From Lachnospiraceae bacterium UBA3774 (GTDB lineage: Bacteria > Bacillota > Clostridia > Lachnospirales > Lachnospiraceae), in contig DFFO01000021.1 of NCBI GenBank assembly GCA_002369255.1, positions 1-29,833 of the forward strand: a stretch of 29,833 bases of DNA. Reading direction: 5' to 3'. A program made the translations under genes and the position numbers. Shown one piece after another: positions 1 through 8,803 of this stretch (positions within the stretch are counted from its first letter, which is position 1; each line of letters opens with the position of its first letter). The notes under the pieces are model-generated. The model saw nothing but the letters and a program-made list of their open reading frames with translations. It made no database searches and was not told the DNA's origin.

Positions 1-140
1 CGCTTTTTTGTCTGGCGGATCTTGGAAATCAGCCTGTGGTCCTTTCGACGTCGATAACGCTTTTTGTCTGGCGGATCTTGGAGATCAGCCTGTGGTTCTT
101 TCGACGTCGATAACGCTTTCTATCTGGCGGATCTTGGAGA
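1..140. repeat. 56-bp tandem repeat of the rel 3' end
   Basis: The last part of the rel coding sequence is repeated in tandem into the downstream DNA, running off the left window edge. The anchor CCTGTGGT occurs at 33 and 89, and TCTGGCGG at 11, 67 and 123, so the period is 56 bp. The copy inside the gene differs from the next by a few substitutions, and the outermost copy has an extra T in a T run, so the copies have diverged. Because 56 is not a multiple of 3, the second copy is read in another frame and supplies the TGA stop of rel at 85-87. At least about 2.5 copies are visible; the total number is unknown. Confidence 0.85.
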
Positions 141-2361
141 TCAGCTTTGTGATAGCGCCGACGCCTTCAGTTTCAAAATCCACGGTGATCGTGGCTTTGC
201 CCTGCTTGTTTACCTGCGTATGCAAAGAGATGATTCCTATTTCCTGTTCGGATATGACTTTTGAAACGTCCGCCAAAACGCCGATACGGTCGTTTGCATA
301 AATAGTGATCTGCGCGACAAACTTGCCTTTTTCTTCTTCAGTGACAGCCCACTCCGCCTCAATGACTCTCGCGCGTTCGATCTCGGGCAGACTTAAAAAG
401 TTGATACAGTCGGAACGGTGGATGGAAATGCCTCTGCCCCTGGTGACAAAACCAATGATCTCATCGCCCGGTATAGGATTGCAGCACCTTGCCATATGCA
501 CCGAAACGTCATCGATCCCTTCGACTACGATTCCGCCGGAAGCCTTGCGCAGAGGAGTTTTTTTGTTTTCTGCAACAGCAGCCAGCACCGCTTCATCAGT
601 TATGACTTTCTTTTCGTGGCGCTCTTTTTCCTCGATCAGCTTGTTGATTACCTGGCCTTCCTTCAATCCGCCGTGTCCTACGGCGGCAAGAACGGATTCC
701 CAGTCATGGAAACCGTACTTGCGTACGATTTTTTCCACGTAAGCGGGTTTTGTCAGGTCAGGGAGTTCTATGCCGTTTGATTTGCAATAGTTTTCAAGAG
801 ATTCTCTGCCCTTGTCAATGTTTTCTTCTTTGTTTTGGGCGCGGAACCACTGATTTATCTTGTTTCTGGCCTGCGCGCTTTTTGCGATCTTCAGCCAGTC
901 GCGGCTCGGCCCTCTGGAGTTTTGCGAAGTAACGATCTCCACCCTGTCGCCGTTTTTCAGGATATAGTCTATATTGACCAGCTTTTCATTTACCCTGGCC
1001 CCGACCATCCGGTTTCCCACCGCGCTGTGAACCATATAGGCAAAGTCTATTGGAGTGGAACCCTGCGGAAGCACTTTTACGTCGCCATTAGGCGTGAAGC
1101 AGTAAACGTTTTCCGAAAAAAGGCTCAGGTCGCTTTTGATGGAACTGAGAAACTCTTTGTCATCAGGCATTTCCTTTTGCCATTCCAGAATTTGCCTGAG
1201 CCAGCTGAGTTTTTCCTCTTCGGCATTTATGCCTTCGGTTCCGCCCTCCTTGTATTTCCAGTGCGCCGCGATACCGTATTCAGCGATCCTGTGCATTTCC
1301 TGCGTGCGGATCTGTATTTCAAACGGCGTGCCGTCTTTTCCTATCAGAGTAGTATGAAGCGACTGATAGTGATTGGGCTTTGGCATAGCGATATAGTCTT
1401 TGAACCTTCCGGGTATGGGCGTGTACATTTCATGAATGATTCCGAGCGCCGCATAGCAGTCCTGAAGGGTATTTACGATTATTCTGATTGCGAAAATATC
1501 GTAGATTTCGTCTACGGTCTTGTTTTGCGTTATCATTTTTCTGTAAATGGAAAAATAATGCTTTACTCTTCCGTAGATTTCGGCGCTGATTCCGGCGCCA
1601 TAGATCTTTTCACGGACGTCGTCCACGATTTTTTCGATATATTCTTCTCTTGCGCCCTTGCGCTTGTCAATATCATCAACAAGCTTTTTGTACGCTTCGG
1701 GTTCGAGATATGCGAGCGAAAGATTATCGAGCTCTATCTTTATGCGACTGATACCGAGGCGGTCTGCAAGCGGTGAGAAAATATCGAGCGTCTCTCTTGC
1801 CTTCTCACGCTGTTTTTCCGGCTTCATATATTGAAGCGTGCGCATGTTGTGGGTACGGTCGGCAAGCTTTATAATGACCACTCTGATATCTTTTGCCATG
1901 GCAAGGAACATTTTGCGCAGATTTTCGGCCTGCTGCTCCTCTTTTCCGCCCTCCCAGCTGATGCGGGTCAGCTTTGTGACGCCGTCCACGAGCATGGAAA
2001 CCTCGCCGCCGAAGCGCTCTTCTACGTCCTGGAGCGACATTGTCGTATCCTCGACAACATCATGAAGAATTCCTGCGATAATAGAATCGCGGTCCATTTC
2101 AAGTTCGGTCAGGATCACGGCAACAGAAACCGGATGAATGATATACGGTTCTCCCGATTTGCGGCGCTGGCCCTCGTGCATACGTTTTGCAATGGTATAT
2201 GCCTCAACTATCTTGTCTATATCGTCGTTCGGGCGATAAGCACGATAGTTCGTGACAAGCTTTGAAAAAAGCTCATCCGGCGACATAAATTCGCTTTCCA
2301 CCGTGATTTTTTCGTTTTGGTCAGCTACTTTTTCAGTTATTTCTTCCCTGATGTCTTCCAT
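85..2361 (-). CDS. rel: Bifunctional (p)ppGpp synthetase/hydrolase, Rel/SpoT family
   Basis: Makes and degrades the alarmone (p)ppGpp in the cytosol, the core of the stringent response. The 758-residue product has the full long-RSH layout. The N-terminal HD hydrolase has His76 and the HD pair at 100-101 (ILHDVVEDT). The synthetase domain spans roughly 260-370, with GRVKHYFSIYRKM and GRFKDYIAMPKPNHYQSLHTT. A TGS domain lies near 418-478, a conserved ARCCNPIPGDEI zinc-finger-like segment near 625, and a C-terminal ACT domain ends the protein. Both catalytic halves look intact. I chose the ATG at 2361 rather than the TTG directly before it because AGAGGAAG is better spaced for the ATG. It is the last gene of dnaE-pfkA-rel, 18 nt after pfkA. 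Its 3' end is tandemly repeated, and the stop codon is created at the repeat junction. Family assignment is firm; the gene symbol follows Gram-positive usage. Confidence 0.96.
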   Translation of the reverse strand: MEDIREEITEKVADQNEKITVESEFMSPDELFSKLVTNYRAYRPNDDIDKIVEAYTIAKRMHEGQRRKSGEPYIIHPVSVAVILTELEMDRDSIIAGILHDVVEDTTMSLQDVEERFGGEVSMLVDGVTKLTRISWEGGKEEQQAENLRKMFLAMAKDIRVVIIKLADRTHNMRTLQYMKPEKQREKARETLDIFSPLADRLGISRIKIELDNLSLAYLEPEAYKKLVDDIDKRKGAREEYIEKIVDDVREKIYGAGISAEIYGRVKHYFSIYRKMITQNKTVDEIYDIFAIRIIVNTLQDCYAALGIIHEMYTPIPGRFKDYIAMPKPNHYQSLHTTLIGKDGTPFEIQIRTQEMHRIAEYGIAAHWKYKEGGTEGINAEEEKLSWLRQILEWQKEMPDDKEFLSSIKSDLSLFSENVYCFTPNGDVKVLPQGSTPIDFAYMVHSAVGNRMVGARVNEKLVNIDYILKNGDRVEIVTSQNSRGPSRDWLKIAKSAQARNKINQWFRAQNKEENIDKGRESLENYCKSNGIELPDLTKPAYVEKIVRKYGFHDWESVLAAVGHGGLKEGQVINKLIEEKERHEKKVITDEAVLAAVAENKKTPLRKASGGIVVEGIDDVSVHMARCCNPIPGDEIIGFVTRGRGISIHRSDCINFLSLPEIERARVIEAEWAVTEEEKGKFVAQITIYANDRIGVLADVSKVISEQEIGIISLHTQVNKQGKATITVDFETEGVGAITKLISKIRQIESVIDVERTTG

Positions 2362-2379
2362 CAAGCTTCCTCTTTGTTT

Positions 2380-3339
2380 TTATCGAATCAGTTTTCTGCT
2401 GATAAGCAGCATATCTTCCGGAAGATGCTTTTGCATCGCGAGCGCTTCTTCGATATCAAAATCCGTATATTCTCCGTGATAATACGCTACTACGCGATTT
2501 GATTTGCCGTCGCGAAGAAGTTCTTCCGCCTTTGCTCCCATCATGGATGCGTAAACTCTGTCTTTGCACGTAGGGCTTCCGCCGCGCTGTATATGTCCGA
2601 GCAGCGTAGCTCTTGTATCAATGCCCACGCGACGCTGGATCCTTTCGGCCATTGCGAGCGAATCGCCGACGCCTTCGGCATTTATTATCATATGCAGCCT
2701 CTTTCCCTTGCTGCGGTTTTCCAGGATGTGCGCGATTATACGCTCTTCATCATTGTCATAGGTCTCGGGGAGAAGAACTTCCTCTGCGCCAGAGGCGATG
2801 GCGCTGTACAGCGCAATATATCCAGCTCTGCGGCCCATAACCTCTATGATGCAGCATCTTTCGTGCGACGCCGAGGTGTCGCGGATCTTGTCGATCGCCT
2901 CCATAGCGGTATTTATGGCGGTATCAAAGCCTATCGTGTATTCCGTACAGGCAATATCCATATCTATTGTCGCAGGAACGCCGATGGTTCTGATGCCAAG
3001 ACGTGAGAGCGCCTGTGCCCCGCGGAAAGAACCGTCTCCGCCGATCACTACAAGCCCCTCTATTCCGTTTTTCCTTAAAATATCAGCAGCCTTTTGCTGA
3101 TATTCGGGCAGATAAAATTCCTTGCAGCGCGCCGTAAGGAGCTTTGTCCCGCCCCTTGTAAGCGTATCTGCAACGCTCAGCGAGTCCATTTCAAATATGT
3201 CTTCGTCAAGGATTCCCGAATAACCGCGGCTGATTCCTTTTACTTTCATTCCGTCCACGATCGCCGTACGGACAACCGCTCTGACCGCGGCGTTCATTCC
3301 GGGCGCGTCGCCGCCGCTTGTAAGTATTCCTATCGTCAT
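2380..3339 (-). CDS. pfkA: ATP-dependent 6-phosphofructokinase
   Basis: Phosphorylates fructose 6-phosphate to fructose 1,6-bisphosphate in glycolysis. The 319-residue length is typical of bacterial PfkA. The ATP-site motif TSGGDAPGMNAAVRA is at 7-21 and GGDGS at 100-104. The catalytic loop reads TIDMD at 124-128, keeping both Asp residues of the usual TIDND but with Met in place of Asn. The Gly that normally precedes it (PGTID) is Ala (PATID). The substrate-site segments MGRRAGYIAL and GHIQRGGSP are present. The ATG start follows an AAGGGG ribosome binding site. It sits 13 nt after dnaE, an arrangement common in Clostridia, and is probably cotranscribed with dnaE and rel. Confidence 0.96.
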   Translation of the reverse strand: MTIGILTSGGDAPGMNAAVRAVVRTAIVDGMKVKGISRGYSGILDEDIFEMDSLSVADTLTRGGTKLLTARCKEFYLPEYQQKAADILRKNGIEGLVVIGGDGSFRGAQALSRLGIRTIGVPATIDMDIACTEYTIGFDTAINTAMEAIDKIRDTSASHERCCIIEVMGRRAGYIALYSAIASGAEEVLLPETYDNDEERIIAHILENRSKGKRLHMIINAEGVGDSLAMAERIQRRVGIDTRATLLGHIQRGGSPTCKDRVYASMMGAKAEELLRDGKSNRVVAYYHGEYTDFDIEEALAMQKHLPEDMLLISRKLIR

Positions 3340-3352
3340 TTTCGTACCCCTT

Positions 3353-6300
3353 TTATCTTTTCCATATTTCTTCTAAACTCTTATCGGCAAGACGTACGTT
3401 GTCTTCTCCGAAAACCGTGCTGATCCTGTATATTTCATCCTCTTCATAAGGAAGCTCCACTGTCGCGGGCGCTTTTGTTTTTTGCTTCTCTTTTTCAAGA
3501 TAAACCATCACGCCCTTGCCCGCCGCAAGCTGAAGCAGTCTTCCGGAATTTTGTTCAAAGGTCAGTGAATCCGAAAATCTTACCCACAGTTCTTTTGGCC
3601 AGTCATCTATATCAAGCACCTTCTCACAGACCATTTTCCCGACCGGATCATCTCCTATGGAAGCTCTTCCTCTCATAAAGACCCTTCTTTCCTCGGTCAA
3701 AAGCTCTCTCCATCTTTCGTATTCCTTAGGGAAAAAGATGATCTCCACACTCCCGGTCACGTCCTCAAGCGTAACAAACGCCATTACCTGACCGTTTTTC
3801 GTGTTTCTCTTGTTGATCGCCGTTATAATACCTCCCAGCACCAAAATCTGCGAATCTCTGACTCCGGCCTCGTCGGTCTCGGAATCCACCACGAAATCCA
3901 CCGCCCTGGCCGTGGCATATTTTTTCCATTTATCCATCACGTCATCCATGGGATGAGCCGTGATATATACGCCCGTGGCCGCTTTTTCAAATGCAAGCAG
4001 ATCTTTTCTGTCAAATTCCGGAACGTCCGGCATAGTGATCTCGTGTTCGGCACGCTCCTCATCGCCCATAAGGTCAAACATCGACATCTGTCCGGAGATG
4101 GAGTCTTTGCTTTCTCTCGCCTTTGCGTCCATAAGATCCGAATAAACCATCATCTTCTGTTTGCGGTTTCCGTGAAGGCTGTCAAGCGCACCCGCATAGA
4201 TAAAGCTTTCCATAGTACGCTTGTTGACTTCTTTGTTTGAAAGCCTGTCTATCAGATCCTTGAGACTCTGGAAAGGCCCTTTGCGGCTGCGTTCCTCTTC
4301 GATCGCTTCCGCGACGCTTCTCCCGAGACCCTTTATGGATGCAAGACCGTATCTGATGCGGCCGTCGTCTACTGAAAAACCCCATTCGCCTTTGTTTATA
4401 TCGGGCGGCAGGATCTCTATTCCCATAGCCCGGCACACCTGAATATATTCAGCCACCTTATCGCCTTTATCTATGACCGAGGTCAGAAGAGCAGCCATAA
4501 ATTCCACCGGATAATAGCATTTTAAATAGGCTGTCTGGTATGCGACTACGGCATATGCCGCAGCGTGAGATTTGTTGAACGCATACTTTGCAAAATCCGT
4601 CATTTCATCAAATATCTTGTTTGCAATATTTTCCGAAATGCCCTTGTTTATGCATCCGGGTATGCCCTCTTCTTCGTTTCCGCAAACAAAGTTGCGGCGT
4701 TCTTTTTGCATTACGTCATCTTTTTTCTTGCTCATCGCGCGGCGGACAAGGTCGGCTCTTCCGAGAGAATAACCGCCGAGATCCTGCACGATCTGCATTA
4801 CCTGTTCCTGATAAACGATGCAGCCGTAAGTGCTTTGAAGTATCGGCTTTAACTGGGGCGTATCATACGTCACTGCGGCAGGATTGTTTTTGCCTCTTAT
4901 ATATTGCGGAATAAATTCCATCGGCCCCGGACGGTAAAGCGAAATGCCCGCGATCAGATCTTCAAGACTTCTCGGGCGGAGCTCTTTCATAAAGCTCTTC
5001 ATTCCGCCGCTTTCAAGCTGGAACACTCCGTCGTTTTTTCCGGTGGAGAGCATGTCAAAGACCTTTGTATCGCTCATATCTATATGATTTACGTCGAGGC
5101 GAACCCCTCTTGCCGCCAGCATTTCCTGAGTATTTTGAATGACCGTCAGCGTGCGCAGACCGAGAAAGTCCATCTTCAAAAGACCGAGCTGTTCGATCTC
5201 CGTCATCGTAAACTGCGTGGTGAGCATACCTTCCTGTGATCTTGACAAAGGAACGTATTCCATGACCGGCTTGCTGCTGATGACCACGCCCGCGGCATGC
5301 GTGCTTGTGTGTTTCGGCAGACCCTCAAGGCGCAGCGACATATCTATCAGCCTGTGAACTCTCTCATCCGACTCATAGGCACTCATCAGCTCACGGCTTT
5401 TTTTCAGCGCGTCCGAAACAGTGATATTCAGCTCCTTCGGAATCATTTTCGCCACCTGGTCACAAAGCGAATACGGCAGATCCATTACACGTCCGACATC
5501 TCTGACTACGGCTCTTGCAGCCATTGTTCCGAAGGTCACTATCTGAACCACCTGATCAGCGCCGTATTTTGAAGTGACGTAATCTATTACTTCCTGACGA
5601 CGTTCAAAGCAAAAATCCACGTCGATATCCGGCATGCTGACTCTTTCGGGGTTCAGGAACCTTTCAAAAATGAGCTGATATTTTACGGGATCAATGTTTG
5701 TTATCTCAAGACAATAAGAGACAACGCTGCCGGCGGCGCTTCCTCTGCCGGGTCCCACCGCTATGCCCTTGCTCCTGGCGTAATGGATAAAATCCCAGAC
5801 TATAAGGAAATAATCGACGTAGCCCATGCGGCTGATAACATCAAGCTCATATTCAAGCTGGCGTTTTATCTCCCCGTCATCCTCCGGATAACGTGCGGCA
5901 AGACCGTCATAACAAAGCTTTTTGAGGTAGCCGTATGAATCATATCCTTCGGGCACGTCAAACCTCGGAAGCTTGGTAACGCCGAATTCGAGTTCAACAT
6001 TGCATCTTTCAGCAATCTTATGCGTGTTTTCTATGGCCTGAGGAACGTAAGGGAAAAGCTCCCTCATTTCTTCCTCGGATTTCAGATAATACTGCCCGCC
6101 CTCGTATCTGAGGCGATCGTTATCCGCAAGCTTTTTGCCGGTTTGCAGACAGAGAAGTATATCGTGGGGCTCCCAATCCTCCGGATAAACGTAATGAATA
6201 TCATTTGTAGCCACAAGAGGGATGTCCATCTCTTTTGATATACGAAGAATACCCTGATTTACTGTCTTCTGATCCGCGATGCCGTGATCCTGCAATTCAA

Positions 6301-6817
6301 GAAAATAGTTTCCCCTGCCGAAAATATCAAGATATCTTCCTGCGGCGGCCTTGGCTTCATCATACATGCCCCGGCGCAGATTTCTCGAAACCTCGCCGGC
6401 GAGGCAGGCCGAAAGCGCTATGACGCCGCCGCTGTACTTGCGGAGCACCTCATAGTCCACGCGCGGTTTGTAATAAAAGCCGTCGATAAAACCCATTGAA
6501 ACTATTTTTACGAGATTTGAATAACCTTCGTTGTTTTCGGCAAGCAATACAAGATGATAATACTTGTCGTCACCGCTTCCGCCGCTCTTTTCAAGCCTCG
6601 AACCCGGGGCGACGTAGACCTCGCAGCCGATAATGGGCTTTATTCCCTGCTTTTTTGCTTCCTTGTAAAACTCGATGACGCCGTACATTACGCCGTGGTC
6701 CGTTATGGCGATGCTGTCCATCCCGAGCTGCGCCGCGCGGCCAATCAGCTCCGGAATCTTTGAGGCTCCGTCAAGAAGACTGTATTTGGTATGTACATGA
6801 AGATGTGTAAAAGCCAT
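3353..6817 (-). CDS. dnaE: DNA polymerase III subunit alpha, DnaE type
   Basis: Catalytic subunit of a replicative C-family DNA polymerase. The 1154-residue product starts with a PHP domain (HLHVHTKYSLLDG at 5-17). It carries GPGRGSAAGS at 355-364 and the catalytic Asp motif PDIDVDF at 396-402. The fingers and helix-hairpin-helix regions follow, and an OB-fold lies near 985-1060 (VLGGIITAINKRNTKNGQ). There is no inserted DEDD exonuclease, so it is DnaE rather than PolC. Frames exist from a TTG 27 nt upstream, but the ATG at 6817 follows AAAGGA and gives the conserved MAFTHLHVHTKYS start. It heads the operon with pfkA and rel and is divergent from the DUF1846 gene. Confidence 0.96.
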   Translation of the reverse strand: MAFTHLHVHTKYSLLDGASKIPELIGRAAQLGMDSIAITDHGVMYGVIEFYKEAKKQGIKPIIGCEVYVAPGSRLEKSGGSGDDKYYHLVLLAENNEGYSNLVKIVSMGFIDGFYYKPRVDYEVLRKYSGGVIALSACLAGEVSRNLRRGMYDEAKAAAGRYLDIFGRGNYFLELQDHGIADQKTVNQGILRISKEMDIPLVATNDIHYVYPEDWEPHDILLCLQTGKKLADNDRLRYEGGQYYLKSEEEMRELFPYVPQAIENTHKIAERCNVELEFGVTKLPRFDVPEGYDSYGYLKKLCYDGLAARYPEDDGEIKRQLEYELDVISRMGYVDYFLIVWDFIHYARSKGIAVGPGRGSAAGSVVSYCLEITNIDPVKYQLIFERFLNPERVSMPDIDVDFCFERRQEVIDYVTSKYGADQVVQIVTFGTMAARAVVRDVGRVMDLPYSLCDQVAKMIPKELNITVSDALKKSRELMSAYESDERVHRLIDMSLRLEGLPKHTSTHAAGVVISSKPVMEYVPLSRSQEGMLTTQFTMTEIEQLGLLKMDFLGLRTLTVIQNTQEMLAARGVRLDVNHIDMSDTKVFDMLSTGKNDGVFQLESGGMKSFMKELRPRSLEDLIAGISLYRPGPMEFIPQYIRGKNNPAAVTYDTPQLKPILQSTYGCIVYQEQVMQIVQDLGGYSLGRADLVRRAMSKKKDDVMQKERRNFVCGNEEEGIPGCINKGISENIANKIFDEMTDFAKYAFNKSHAAAYAVVAYQTAYLKCYYPVEFMAALLTSVIDKGDKVAEYIQVCRAMGIEILPPDINKGEWGFSVDDGRIRYGLASIKGLGRSVAEAIEEERSRKGPFQSLKDLIDRLSNKEVNKRTMESFIYAGALDSLHGNRKQKMMVYSDLMDAKARESKDSISGQMSMFDLMGDEERAEHEITMPDVPEFDRKDLLAFEKAATGVYITAHPMDDVMDKWKKYATARAVDFVVDSETDEAGVRDSQILVLGGIITAINKRNTKNGQVMAFVTLEDVTGSVEIIFFPKEYERWRELLTEERRVFMRGRASIGDDPVGKMVCEKVLDIDDWPKELWVRFSDSLTFEQNSGRLLQLAAGKGVMVYLEKEKQKTKAPATVELPYEEDEIYRISTVFGEDNVRLADKSLEEIWKR

Positions 6818-6876
6818 TTTTCCTTTATTTTTATTTAAAAACAACCTCTAAAAAACAGAGGGCACTAAACTAATAT

Positions 6877-6905
6877 ATTCTACTTCTTATCAAAAATAAA
6901 AGCAA
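6877..6905 (-). promoter_or_regulatory. Predicted sigma-A promoter of dnaE operon
   Basis: On the minus strand, TTGCTT (6900-6905) is followed 17 bp later by TAGAAT (6877-6882, one mismatch to TATAAT). It lies about 60 bp before the dnaE ATG. The -35 is weak, so this is a reasonable but unproven call. Confidence 0.5.
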
Positions 6906-6924
6906 TATTTTTGTATTTTTTGCC

Positions 6925-6952
6925 TTGACTATCCGGTCGAACTTTTTATAAT
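6925..6952 (+). promoter_or_regulatory. Predicted sigma-A promoter of DUF1846 gene
   Basis: TTGACT at 6925-6930 and a perfect TATAAT at 6947-6952, with a 16-bp spacer. It implies a leader of roughly 115 nt before the start at 7075. It is back to back with the predicted dnaE promoter. Confidence 0.7.
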
Positions 6953-7016
6953 AAAAAAGGGCGATTCAAGTATTCCTGTTGCCACTCCCACAAATTAATT
7001 TCAATGTATATTTTAG

Positions 7017-7042
7017 CTTCGTTACCGGCCCGATAACGGAAG
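7017..7042 (+). other. Hairpin in the 5' leader of the DUF1846 gene
   Basis: CTTC-GTTA pairs with TAAC-GGAAG around a 9-nt C/G-rich loop, with one bulged base. A T-rich stretch follows, then the GAGGAGGTGA ribosome binding site. It could be a weak attenuator or only an mRNA-stabilising stem; I recognise no riboswitch class. Confidence 0.35.
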
Positions 7043-7074
7043 TTTGTGTTTTATTATTTTTGAGGAGGTGAATT

Positions 7075-8562
7075 ATGCAAAGGCAGGGCTTCGACAACGA
7101 AAAGTATTTGAAAATGCAGTCTGAAATGATCAAACAGCGGATTGATCATTTCGGAGGGAAGCTGTATCTGGAATTCGGAGGCAAACTGTTCGACGATTAT
7201 CACGCATCAAGGGTTCTTCCCGGTTTTCAGCCTGACAGCAAAATAAATATGCTTCGCCAGCTGAAGGATCAGGCAGAGATCGTGATCGTCATAAATGCCG
7301 GTGATATCGAAAAAAACAAAGTTCGCGGCGATCTCGGCATCACCTATGATCTTGACGTGCTCAGACTGATCGACGCTTTCAGAGGCTACGGCTTTCTTGT
7401 GGGCAGCGTGGTTCTTACGCGCTATCAGGATCAGCCGGCAGCGACTGCTTTTATCAAAAGGCTTGAAGCGCTCGGCGTAAAAGTTTATCTTCATTATCCC
7501 ATACCCGGTTATCCTTCAGACCTTGCTACTATTTTCAGTGACGAAGGTTACGGAAAAAATGATTATATCGAAACGAGCAATCCCCTCGTAGTCATTACCG
7601 CGCCGGGCCCCGGAAGCGGAAAAATGGCAACCTGCCTTTCTCAGCTCTATCATGAAAATCTTCGCGGCGTAAAAGCCGGATATGCAAAGTTCGAGACCTT
7701 CCCGATCTGGAACATCCCTTTAAAGCATCCGGTAAATATCGCCTACGAGGCGGCAACGGCCGATCTTGACGACGTAAATATGATTGACCCCTTCCACCTT
7801 GAAGCTTATGGGCAGACAACGGTAAACTACAACCGTGACGTGGAGATCTTCCCCGTCTTAAAGACAATGTTTGAAATGATCTATGGCACGTCGCCCTACA
7901 AATCGCCCACCGATATGGGCGTCAATATGGCCGGAAACTGCATTATCGACGACGAAGCGGTCCGGGCCGCTTCAAAAGAGGAAATTCTCCGCAGGTATTA
8001 TGCTGCTCTTTGCGAAGAAAGACAGGGACTCGGGACGGCTCACGCTCGTACAAAAATAGAGCTTCTGATGAGACAGGCCGGCATTACGAGCAATGACAGG
8101 CCGGTAATAGCGGCGGCTCTTAAAAAAAGCGAGGAAACCGACGGCGCACCCGCATTTGCATTTGAGCTTAACGACGGAACGCTGATTACGGGAAAAACCT
8201 CTTCGCTGCTCGGCGCCGCTTCCGCTGCTCTTCTAAATGCGTTAAAGACGCTCGGCGGTATCGACGACAGTATTCCTCTTATGTCTCCGGTCGTTATCGA
8301 GCCTATTCAAAATCTGAAAATAAACCATTTGGGAAACCACAATCCGAGACTCCATACCGACGAGGTTCTGATCGCGCTGGCGATCTGCGCCGTCACAAAC
8401 CCCATGGCAAAAAAAGCGATAGATCAGCTTCCCAAGCTGAGAGATTGCGAAGCGCATTCCACCGTAATGCTGGCTCAGGTGGATATGAATACCATGCGAA
8501 AGCTCGGCGTTCATCTGACCTGCGAGCCAAAGCACCAGACAAAAAAGCTCTTCCACGGATAA
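7075..8562 (+). CDS. DUF1846 (UPF0371) family protein
   Basis: A 495-residue soluble protein of the DUF1846/UPF0371 family, recognised from its N-terminal region (RQGFDNEKYLKMQSEMI, GGKLYLEFGGKLFDDYHASR) and the segment TAPGPGSGKMATCLSQLYH. That glycine-rich part resembles a nucleotide-binding loop but is not proof of one. No signal peptide or membrane segment is visible. Members of this family are widespread in Firmicutes; I know of no established biochemical function and propose none. The start is strongly supported by GAGGAGGTGA 4 nt upstream of the ATG. It has its own promoter, faces away from dnaE and ends before a strong palindromic terminator, so it is probably monocistronic. Confidence 0.92.
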   Translation: MQRQGFDNEKYLKMQSEMIKQRIDHFGGKLYLEFGGKLFDDYHASRVLPGFQPDSKINMLRQLKDQAEIVIVINAGDIEKNKVRGDLGITYDLDVLRLIDAFRGYGFLVGSVVLTRYQDQPAATAFIKRLEALGVKVYLHYPIPGYPSDLATIFSDEGYGKNDYIETSNPLVVITAPGPGSGKMATCLSQLYHENLRGVKAGYAKFETFPIWNIPLKHPVNIAYEAATADLDDVNMIDPFHLEAYGQTTVNYNRDVEIFPVLKTMFEMIYGTSPYKSPTDMGVNMAGNCIIDDEAVRAASKEEILRRYYAALCEERQGLGTAHARTKIELLMRQAGITSNDRPVIAAALKKSEETDGAPAFAFELNDGTLITGKTSSLLGAASAALLNALKTLGGIDDSIPLMSPVVIEPIQNLKINHLGNHNPRLHTDEVLIALAICAVTNPMAKKAIDQLPKLRDCEAHSTVMLAQVDMNTMRKLGVHLTCEPKHQTKKLFHG

Positions 8563-8672
8563 GTTTTAGGAATTTTCCTTTTGTCCTTTTTTTGTCACAA
8601 AGCTTTGCGGTATAGTGCATTTGCCAATACCCGGGAAACATTAAGTAGCAGTATCTCGTATATACTATCACT

Positions 8673-8704
8673 AACAAGGCGGCGCATATGCGCCGCCTTG
8701 TTTT
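8673..8704 (+). terminator. Perfect 30-bp palindromic terminator
   Basis: AACAAGGCGGCGCAT and its exact reverse complement form an uninterrupted palindrome at 8673-8702 followed by TTTT on the plus strand. It terminates the DUF1846 gene. By symmetry it may also stop transcripts leaving whiA from the other side, although the minus-strand T tail is poor. Confidence 0.85.
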
Positions 8705-8803
8705 GACCAGTGCGTTTCCTCCCCCGGAAGGGGCGTACGCTGCACGTTATATGGCCGGACATAAAGAAGCTGCCTGGTTACCGGCTTTTTAAGCCCCTCG
8801 TTC

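Noticed and set aside
835..1776. 313-codon plus-strand frame opposite rel
   Set aside because: Antisense shadow of the conserved synthetase and TGS coding region with no motif or ribosome binding site.
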